A stretch of 64,000 nt of DNA from Antennarius striatus (lineage: Eukaryota; Chordata; Actinopteri; Lophiiformes; Antennariidae). Shown here piece after piece: positions 55,758 through 64,000 of the stretch (the stretch's first letter is position 1; every line of letters starts with the position of its first letter). The DNA lies in the NCBI RefSeq assembly GCF_040054535.1, contig NC_090780.1, forward strand, positions 13,049,501 through 13,113,500, written 5' to 3'. The notes beneath the pieces are model-generated. The model did no database searches. It was not told the DNA's origin and saw nothing but the letters and a program-made list of their open reading frames with translations. The position numbers were made by a program, and so were the translations under genes.

Positions 55758-57259
55758 ATGGGGGTTACTTGGTGAGATGATCTTACCTTTATCTTTATTT
55801 ATGTTTAAAACGTTAATTTCATAAATTATATATATCCTCGGGAACTTGCCTCAATAATTACACAGACTTTATTATGAGGTTTTTTCTGGGGGGGGGGCGT
55901 TCACACACTGCTGTACGTAACATGGAGCAGTTGTGAATATGTTAACGGTGGACGCGGATCGTGGGTCATTCCCTGGTGATTAAACTGTTGTTTTCAGTCA
56001 TTGCATGTACTGTAATGACATGTACATGTCCTGCAGTGTGTGCCAGGTGCCCGTGGCTGAGGGAAAGAGTGTGCAGCAGACAGTGGACATCCTGCACAAG
56101 AAACTGGAGCAGCTGGGTGCTGTGAAGCAGGGAAGCTTCTGTTTAGACTGTGAGACGTACCATGCAACAGGAAACGTCAGCGGTAATGGTTCAGGCTTCT
56201 TTTTTGACCGTCGTTCTGATAAAATGTTTGAAAACACGCGAAGAAAGGAAATCTTCACCTTATTTTTTTCTACATTTCAATATTTCTTTTTAATTTTTGA
56301 TTAATGCAATGATAAAATGTCAGGAGATATCATATATTTCATCATTTGGGGTACTTAAGAATCATCCCTCATACTTTCAATACAGTTGATTCAGTCCTCT
56401 GTCATCTTTCGGCTTTCTGTTTCATGCATGTGTTTGTGACCTCAGTATGGGAAGATAAGAGATGCAGAGGACATGAATTTCACATGATGTTTGGAGACTC
56501 ACTGGTCATTATTGTGGTTACAAGGGCATGCTAGCAAAATACAAAATGATAAAGTTGCACTATAATTCTATGCTCTAGTAACACAGTGAGAAAATGTAAT
56601 AATATTTTGGTCATGGGTGTGATACAGTTGTCACAATAAGACATTCTGAAGGCAAATATCAAATAAGGCTGTGGACTATTTTGTGTCATCTTATGGAATC
56701 TCCATGCAAAAATGTATGGGAACCACTTCCTTCATAAACTTAACACATTGAACTGTATGTGTTATTAATGTATAGTCTTCCATCTCGAACAGTTCTATAT
56801 ATACTGATCTGATCCCCGAAGGGAAATTAAGAAAGTACACTCTATTTAGTAGTAGTCAAACGCATGCATACATATTGGTGAGTACGGGCCCCTGTAGCAA
56901 ACTCTCACACACACACACACAAGAGGACCTGTAGGCATGCAATGGGAGGCAGAGTGGTGGGCAGCTCCTTCTTGGTGCACCCCAAATGAGCAACTTATAA
57001 AGGGGACGGTGCCTTGCTCAAGGGCGCCTTGGCAGTGCTCCGGAGGTGGGCTGACACTTCCCACTGTCAGCTCACACTCTAGAGGGTTTTTGGGCAGGAG
57101 CGGGAATCGAACCGCCAATCTCAGATCATAGGACGACCCACTCTACCGCTGAAGCACTGCCGCCCCATAAACATATATATAAACGTATTTTAAACATATA
57201 TTTTGTATGGTGGAAGATCTGTCTGTCTTACATCATCTATTTATATTCTTCTATCAATC

Positions 57260-57297
<38 letters not shown>

Positions 57298-58690
57298 CAC
57301 AGACAGACACACAGACAGACACACAGACAGACACACAGACAGACACACAGACAGACACACAGACAGACACACAGACAGACACACAGACACACACACACAC
57401 ACACACAGACAGACACACAGACACACACACACAGACACACACACACAGACAGACACACACACACAGACAGACACACACACACAGACAGACACACACACAC
57501 AGACACACACACAGACACAGACAGACACACAGACAGACACAGACACACACACACAGACACACACACACACACATCCTCTGATTTCAAATGTACACACTTT
57601 ACACCGTTTATATACATGACACACGATAAATTCACAGATAAACCACAACTACACAGCAAAACAGCATGTAGGTACACCTATGTTCATTTGCTTTACTTTA
57701 CTTTGACTTTTCATGCCTTGCAATTTCACCGTGGCACCTGGGAACATTGTGATTCTGATGTTTATATGATATGTGTGCAGCCTTACTTCATGTTATAGCA
57801 GTATTTTTCTGCCTCATCATTCTTCAAAGGGATAGGAGATATTCTCACCATATAGCCTACTCCCCTACAGTTAAAGATCAGAGGTCAAATAACTGCAGAA
57901 AATGTCCTGCTTCAAAATCTGCAAGCCCAATGTTTCTTACAATATTGTATTGTATTTAGTACTTTCTTACAGTTTTGCATAGAAAGATATTTCTTGTAAC
58001 TATACTGTCAAAATATACAAATTTTTTGTGTATAAAAGTGTTTCTTACAGTAAGAATACTTTTGATCAGTAGTGTGGTACTTGACTGAATAATCTCCTTT
58101 ACATGACCAGTCGTTTTGCTCATCTGTTACAGGTCAACCCTCCAAGCTTTTATACGTGATGCACAACTCTGAAACTCCATTGAGCTGCCTGGCTCTGTTT
58201 GAAGGGGGACCCTGCCTGATAGCAGATGCAAACTTTGATGTTCTCATGGTGAAGCTAAAAAGTCACTTCCAAAATGCAAAGGGGCACAAGGTGGAATGTC
58301 GTGGTGCCAGATATCGCTACTGTGACTTCTTGATAAAATTCGGTACTGTAACAATGAACTGCAGTGCCCGAGGAATTTCAGTAGAGGTTTGTCATTTAAT
58401 GAACATTATAAAGAGTGGAAACATATTTCTTCACTGTGACTGCATCAACTCTTCATGTGTTTCGTTAGGTGGAGTACTGTCCTTGTGTGGTCCCAGGAGA
58501 CTGCTGGAATCTCATTAAGGAGTTCATGCAGTCTTTTCTCAGCTCCAGTGTCCCTGAACTGCCGTCTGTGTTTGCTGCCAAACCCGAAGGACTATTTGCA
58601 CCAGCAGATTCCATTGACACCATGACTCAGTACTTAGAGTTGTTCAACAAACTCCGCAAACTTCAAATTCCAGGAGGTAATGTGCGTTGA
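55758..58690 (+). CDS. med20: Mediator complex subunit 20, complete
   Basis: A subunit of the Mediator head module (yeast Srb2) that bridges activators and RNA polymerase II in the nucleus. Exons: 55758-55771 (14 nt), 56037-56182, 58133-58386, 58469-58690; 636 nt or 211 aa (human 212). The tiny first exon encodes MGVT plus two bases. Joining to 56037 gives [19 protein letters not shown], which matches the human start and fixes the start codon. Then [79 protein letters not shown] and the C-terminal [19 protein letters not shown]. All introns are GT-AG. An ATTAAA at 58740-58745 is a candidate poly(A) signal. Confidence 0.96.
56800..57166 (-). mobile_element. tRNA-derived SINE in med20 intron 2
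   Basis: On minus, from 57166, GGGGCGGCAGTGCTTCAGCGG then GCGGTTCGATTCCCGC resemble tRNA A and B boxes but the fold is not a normal tRNA. A body with cttgagcaaggcacc (common in fish SINEs) follows. The end is a LINE-like tail tttcccttcggggatcagat. The orientation is opposite to med20. Confidence 0.8.
57262..57572. repeat. Complex (CAGA)n/(CA)n microsatellite
   Basis: (CAGA)n passes into interspersed cagacaca and caca blocks over about 310 bp in med20 intron 2. All long reading frames here are repeat artefacts. Confidence 0.97.
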
Positions 58691-59667
58691 GTTATTGGTG
58701 TCAGTGGAAATACTTAAATTTGATGCAGGTATTTTTTTTATTAAAGAGCCACAAAATAATAATGGTTGTCAGAGTTTTATTTGTATTTTATAACCCTAAT
58801 CTTCAAATTTAAATTGTTTTCTAACCACTCAATGTATAAATGTAGATTATACAGTATACTTTTCCTAGGAAAAACATGCTGAAGTGCACATGAGGACGTA
58901 GCACTGCAGGACTTCATGACCTCATTTTGCCAATGGTTTACACATGGGGGACATTTCAGGGAAGAGATTTTAACTTGTAATACGACGTGGGTAACATGAA
59001 TGACAAGCAAACCTTTTCACTTATTTGCTTGTTAGAGCTGGAAAACAAGATTCATTAAATAACACCGGAGATCAAACAAGTGTACTGTGACAATTAAAGT
59101 ACACAATGGAATTCATCCACTATTCTTTTCATTGTTTACACCTGTGCTTCCAGTCGTGGCATGTAAAAGTGTTTTCCATGAGGACTGAGTAAATCAAAGA
59201 TACATGAAAAACAAACCTGAGAGGATTTAGAAAGTTGAAATCTGGCTGAAATGTAAACTTGGTAGACTGTGAAATATAGGTCAGAATTTTTATATACAAA
59301 TTTAAAAACATTTTCAGCAAGTTTTAAATCTTGTTAAAACATTTACTAAAGGGTAAACAGAAGCCTTATAATAGTTTTCTACTTAGCAGCAGTTTCAGTT
59401 AACAGACTTTAATCTGTAAATCTCTCCCGTGACTGCTTCCACTCCAACGTTATAACTATTATGTGATTAAAAGTTCCCGTCCCCTGTGAACTATTATGTC
59501 ACACAATCCGATGACACACAAGCCTTTCGTAGACACGGGTCAGATGCTCGGGCGAGCTGCCCTCTTTGACCGTCAATCGGAACCGGAGCCTCCGTTATTG
59601 TTCCATGTGGCCTCGGTGGGTGGAAGGACGGCCGGTCCATCCTGCTGCCTGTTGTTCAGCCATTCAA

Positions 59668-59705
59668 CCAATCAGAGCGCAGCTTCCGCTTCGCCTCCGT
59701 CCAAT
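59668..59705 (+). promoter_or_regulatory. Paired CCAAT boxes (NF-Y type) upstream of usp49
   Basis: ccaatcaga occurs at 59668 and again at 59701, same orientation, 33 bp apart. NF-Y-bound promoters commonly show paired CCAAT boxes spaced about three helical turns. The surrounding CpG-rich block makes this the likely usp49 core promoter. Confidence 0.65.
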
Positions 59706-60994
59706 CAGAATACGAGGCTCTGGACTCGGATTGAGAGTTGGGTTGTTCAATCTGTGGAGGACAACAACCAGAGCTGAGTGTGCCGGATGGATGCATGTTG
59801 GCGATGGTAACGTTACGCAGTTTTTCCATTGTCAGACGTCATAAATGTAGTAACGAACACAGACAAGGCTCGGCCTAAACGTGGCTCCACTACATTATTC
59901 GGTTTTCTGTGATAAAAGTCACCAATAAGTTTTATAAACGCTGAACGACGCAGCTCGCTGCCGAGCTAACCTGTGGTGATACTCACCGCTAGTGGCTCAC
60001 AACAGCCGTTAGCTTCACTCCGATTGTGATCACCGAACGGGTTAGCCGTTAGCTAACACTTGCTACCACAGCAAGCTAACAACATAAACCGTGGCGACTT
60101 GGTGGAACGCGAAACGTCTGTGTTCAACAAAATACAAAATTATTTAGGAAAGGCGACAAAGGCTCGGCAAGGCTAATCCTTTGCCTGGCTGCGGCGGCTA
60201 GCAGCTAGCGGCGGTAGCTAACTTAGTGCTTGCGGGGCTGCCTTCATAAAGTTGTTGGCTGTTCCTGGAGAGTGGCTGGCTGACTGTTCTTTGTTCTGCC
60301 TGAACATGGTGATTGTGGTGCAGCACAGCGTGGCGTGAAGAACCAGCCTCTGGACTCCAGACTAGAGACTGAAGAGCGGACAGAGAAAGCAGGTTTATTG
60401 TAACACGCGTATATTTCACTGTTATATCCATTAATACAGGAGATGCTTCTGATAGAGCAGCAGACACAGGAGGTGCAACTGATTTGTAACCAGTTGCACC
60501 CACTTACAATCTGATGCGGTGCTTTCATAAGATATTTTTGTTTTAATGAATAAGTGGATGATTTACACAATGGAATTCATAAAAGAAAACAGAAGGGTGT
60601 GGATCAGTGTTTTATCATGTAAATAGACAGACATTCTCCTTAACATCATCACCTTCAAGTTGGGACGTTTAAAAGCTTAGATGTTGTCTTTGCAGAAATA
60701 AGCGCCTTATGTTGCTTTTCAATTAGAAAAGCTCATTTTCAAAGTTTATCGTTACCAACCCACGTATGAGATGCACAATGATCACACTTCATGTGTTCAC
60801 TCCCAAGTTTTTCCGATATTCTTAAGTATTTATCATGTGTAGTTTATTTTTATTTTATTATTCATAGTCTATGAAATAGAACTAACGCCGCCACATTATA
60901 AATATGTATAGTGCTCATTAGTAAATTGGTATAAATGGTCCACATTAATAATTTGGGTTTTACACATCCGGTTGGCTTTCTCTGTCTGTTCAAG

Positions 60995-61062
60995 CGCTTT
61001 GAAATGCCTGCTGATGTGATTAAGCGCTATATAAATAAAGGTTGATTGAATGGAAATTCACC
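60995..61062 (+). mobile_element. LINE 3'-tail fragment
   Basis: aagcgctttgaaatg...taagcgctatataaataaaggttgattg. The same hairpin-type tail ends the LINE fragment at 1935-2875. Confidence 0.7.
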
Positions 61063-61706
61063 ATTAAACTATGATGCATCGTTTTATTTGTCAAATTCAG
61101 TTTTCGGTTCTTGTGGTTTTTTTAATACAATAAGTCACTCAGTTTATTAAATGTTTGTGATCAATAACTATGTATTTATAAAACAAACACTTGTTGAAAA
61201 AACAAATTTAAAAAAAAATTTTTTTTCTTTTTTGCATTGTTTATAGAAAATTTGTAGTTGTCGTTCTTCCCAGTCTTGTTGCCTTTTCTACAAATATAAT
61301 TGTAAATCCATGAGTAAAACAGACAACGATTGTGTAAATGCCCAGAGTCGATCGTTATTAATCTAATTTAATTCCTTTCCTCAGAATGTTTGTGTTGGTG
61401 CTGTTGGTGACAGCGGATATGGGTGATCAAACTGAATGGTGCTGTTGAGCTTTCTGCAGATGTTGTGATGTATTGTCCCAAACCTACTCAAGTACAATTC
61501 GTTAATAGTAAGTACACCTTTTGCGTTTCCTATCATTTTCTGTATAGCATAGGGTGTGTGTTAAATTGAAGCATAGCATTGGTACAGGATCTTTTGGTCA
61601 GGTGTTAATCTTTGTTTTTTTTCCTCTAAATGTTCTTGCAGAATGAGTTGCAGCTCAGCTACAGGACGTGTGTCCTATCGCTGAGGCCACATGTGTATCA
61701 GAAGAA

Positions 61707-63951
61707 ATGGATCGTTGTAAACACGTGGGACGCCTTCGTTTGGGCCACGATCATTCCATCCTCAACCCACAAAAATGGCACTGTGTCGACTGCAGTACCA
61801 CCGATTCAGTGTGGGCCTGCCTCAAGTGCTCCCATGTGGCCTGTGGACGTTTCATGGAGGAGCACTCACTCAAACACTTCCAGGAGTCACGCCACCCACT
61901 GGCTATGGAGGTGCGTGAGTTGGATGTCTTCTGTTTTGCCTGTGGTGACTATGTACTCAATGATAACGCTGAAGGGGATCTGAAACTTCTCAGAGGGGCA
62001 CTCTCTACTGTTCGCCATCCTGGTAGACGCTCACTACGCTCCTCCACTGGAAGAGAGTGCACCCCCTGGGTTGGGCAAGGTGGGCCACAGCCGGCCATGC
62101 AACTCGCCCTGCATCACAGGAGGAAAGCGCTTCTCAGGAAGGCACTTCATACGTGGATCAGTAAACATCAGGGGGTGCAGAATCAGCGGAAAGAGAAACT
62201 TGAGGAAGCTAGAAGACAAAAAAAAGATGTGAAAAGGAGACTTATGGAAGAGCTTAGCAACGTCCCTCCCAGAAAGAGTGCTCGGCTTCTCACTCAGGCA
62301 CCACGTTCAACCATCACACTCATTCCTCGCAAATTCCGTGACCCCCCAGAACGCCTACCTCCTCCTCTAAAGAAGCCTTCCCTTCTGACCCTGTCCCAAA
62401 AGGCTTCACAGAACAGCAGAGCTGCTAAACTGAGACGATATTACTCTGCACACTCAGCAACCCGCCGGAGACTCGCTCCAGGCGTCACTGGTCTGCGAAA
62501 CTTGGGGAACACGTGCTACATGAACTCAATATTGCAAGTGCTGAGTCATTTGCAGAAATTCAGGGAATGTTTTCTGACTTTGGACCTGTGTGAGACGGAG
62601 GAGCTGCTGGCTAAGACCAATCACTCACAGGGGATGAAGGGTGTGACAGGAGGTGTGGTCGGCCTTGGTAACACTGCCCTGTCAGGTTGCCCTCTCGGAG
62701 GTATGGGGCAGACAGGCAGTTGGAACCTGCCAATGGGCAAGAAAGAGAGTCCCCTGCCTTCCCCACGAGCTGCAGAGTTGGTCCAGCCCAAGGAGCCCCG
62801 CTGCTCCACCCGCCAGCAGATGTCTCTGTGCCATGAGCTGCATACACTTTTCAGGGTCATGTGGTCGGGCCGCTGGTCTTTAGTCTCTCCGTTCGCCATG
62901 CTGCACTCTGTGTGGAACCTCATCCCAGCGTTCCGTGGGTACGACCAGCAAGACGCCCAGGAGTTCTTGTGTGAGTTACTGGACAAAGTGCAGCAGGAGC
63001 TGGACACGGAGGGTTCCAAACGCAGGATAGTTATCCCCATCACCAAGAGGAAACTGTCAAAGCAAGTGCTAAAGGTTCTCAACACCATCTTTCATGGGCA
63101 GCTACTCAGCCAGGTGGGTCTGTCCACACAACCAGTATGCAGATACTGAAGTCTTGTAGATTGGTTAACATTATTTGATCTTAAACATTCAAGTATGACT
63201 GCATTTGTTTCACAAAACATTAACTTACTGAGTCATGAACAAGCAGTGATAATATAATCTGGAGAACTGCAGGTTAGCTCACATGTTTTGAAAACTTTTG
63301 AAAAACATTTGCTGCTTTTTATCTCCGCTCTGCTACACACCTAGTTCATGAAATAGCTGTGCAACATGTTCTTCTGCTCTGTCCCTCTTATCTGTCCCAA
63401 ACCTGTATTCAAATCCTTGACAGTAAAAGGGTGAGACCAAGTGATGAGGGAATTAATCTTTATCCTTTCTTATAAAAGAAAAAAGAGTTTTCTAAAATGT
63501 TCCAGAGATGTCCAGAACGCTTCATCCATGATGTGAAGCCGCACCAATGTGATGTAACATAATGTATTCCACAGATTCTTTGGCGACTGTTGTTTTCTAC
63601 AACACCATAACAATAATCTCCTGTTCTAAAATATGCGTATAGTCGGATGTCTTCTGAAAAGTAATTTCTTTACTTATCAATGACATCTTTTCTGTGTTTT
63701 AACTAAACTCTCATCTGCTTTCTTTCTGTTGTGTATATTTTAGGTGACGTGCCTATCCTGTAAGCACAAGTCAAACACGGTTGAACCGTTCTGGGATTTG
63801 TCTTTGGAGTTTCCGGAGCGATACCACAGCATAGGCAAAGGCTCCGCCTCCACAGCCTACCAACAGAGCTGCACCCTCACCGAGATGCTGTCCAAGTTTA
63901 CAGAGATGGAGGCTCTCGAAGGCAGCATTTACGCCTGCAACCACTGCAACA
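61707..63951 (+). CDS. usp49: Ubiquitin carboxyl-terminal hydrolase 49, 5' part (runs off the window)
   Basis: A cysteine deubiquitinase of the USP44/USP49 pair; human USP49 removes ubiquitin from H2B and affects co-transcriptional splicing. Two exons are visible, 61707-63113 and 63746 to about 63951; more lie beyond 64000. The ATG chosen gives [17 protein letters not shown], the family N-terminus. The ZnF-UBP domain spans about residues 1-95 ([31 protein letters not shown]). A basic linker follows. The catalytic USP domain opens with [16 protein letters not shown], with the nucleophile at about Cys270, then [18 protein letters not shown]. The second exon continues [20 protein letters not shown]. 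The His box is outside the window. The human protein is about 688 aa. Confidence 0.95.
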
Positions 63952-64000
63952 GTTAGTATAGTTACAGACAGACACAGTCAGCACAAAGCTGCATGGTTCT

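Larger units (their letters stand above)
58691..61706. other. med20-usp49 interval with usp49 promoter and 5' UTR
   Basis: It begins with the med20 3' UTR. From about 59500 to 60310 it is GC- and CpG-rich, fitting the usp49 promoter and first exon; several gctagc/ttagc-rich stretches lie at 59990-60220. A LINE tail fragment is at 60995-61062. An acceptor ending at 61641 (ttcttgcag) precedes the exon with the usp49 ATG. Confidence 0.6.

Noticed and set aside
56024-56182. med20 starting at the ATG at 56024 (MYMSCS...)
   Set aside because: Exon 1 at 55758-55771 joined to 56037 reproduces the family start MGVTCV; the 56024 ATG lies in the intron before the acceptor.
57090-57166. A second tRNA gene on the minus strand
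   Set aside because: A and B box-like motifs are present, but stems do not pair as in a tRNA and a SINE body and LINE-like tail follow; it is a SINE head.
57237-57677. Long poly-Cys/Val and poly-Asp/Thr-like frames over microsatellites (also at 7041-7700, 36034-36462, 39364-39864, 40410-40696, 46372-46941)
   Set aside because: All are translations of (CA/GT)n or (CAGA)n repeats with no splice or homology support.

Overview
The window is nuclear DNA from a bony fish (teleost). The genes are vertebrate genes cut into short exons with GT-AG introns. The protein sequences are close to, but clearly diverged from, their mammalian counterparts. The background is rich in long (CA/GT)n microsatellites and in fish-type LINE, SINE and MITE fragments. 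There is no operon structure, CRISPR array or plasmid or phage content. The species cannot be fixed from the sequence alone.

Layout from left to right: (1) 1-6136 (possibly to 7367), plus strand: the 3' third of an adhesion GPCR of the CELSR/Flamingo family, best matched to CELSR2, covering the GPS, seven-pass region and cytoplasmic tail. A complete tRNA-Lys(TTT) gene sits antisense in one of its introns. (2) 7.4-11.6 kb: 3' UTR and intergenic DNA, including a higher-order minisatellite. (3) 11649-28766, minus strand: complete dstyk (14 coding exons, 923 aa). Its introns carry a 5'-truncated L2-like LINE with a 334-codon reverse-transcriptase frame and a MITE. (4) 28.8-36.1 kb: the divergent interval between dstyk and nuak2, ending in a 13-bp promoter minisatellite. 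(5) 36091-43024, plus: complete nuak2 (6 exons, 625 aa). (6) 45279-47705, minus: a D-type cyclin (5 exons, 289 aa). (7) 48922-55402, minus: complete bysl (7 exons, 432 aa), with a foldback element and a possible hAT-like element in its introns. (8) 55758-58690, plus: complete med20 (4 exons, 211 aa), head-to-head with bysl. (9) 61707 to the right end, plus: the 5' half of usp49.

The genes do not form one pathway. They group into polarity and signalling (celsr2), kinases (dstyk, nuak2) and growth or gene expression (cyclin D, the ribosome-biogenesis factor bystin, Mediator subunit 20, a histone/ubiquitin protease). Bysl, med20, usp49 and a cyclin D are also clustered in human 6p21, while DSTYK and NUAK2 are close in human 1q32. 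The window therefore joins blocks that are separate in human.

I found no convincing new multi-gene system. The most interesting signals are small. They are a LINE insertion whose 5' end carries an inverted copy of its own target flank, a 140-bp higher-order repeat, (UG)n tracts abutting the acceptors of the cyclin exons together with a NAGNAG acceptor, the nuak2 promoter minisatellite, and a foldback repeat with nuclear-receptor-like half sites.
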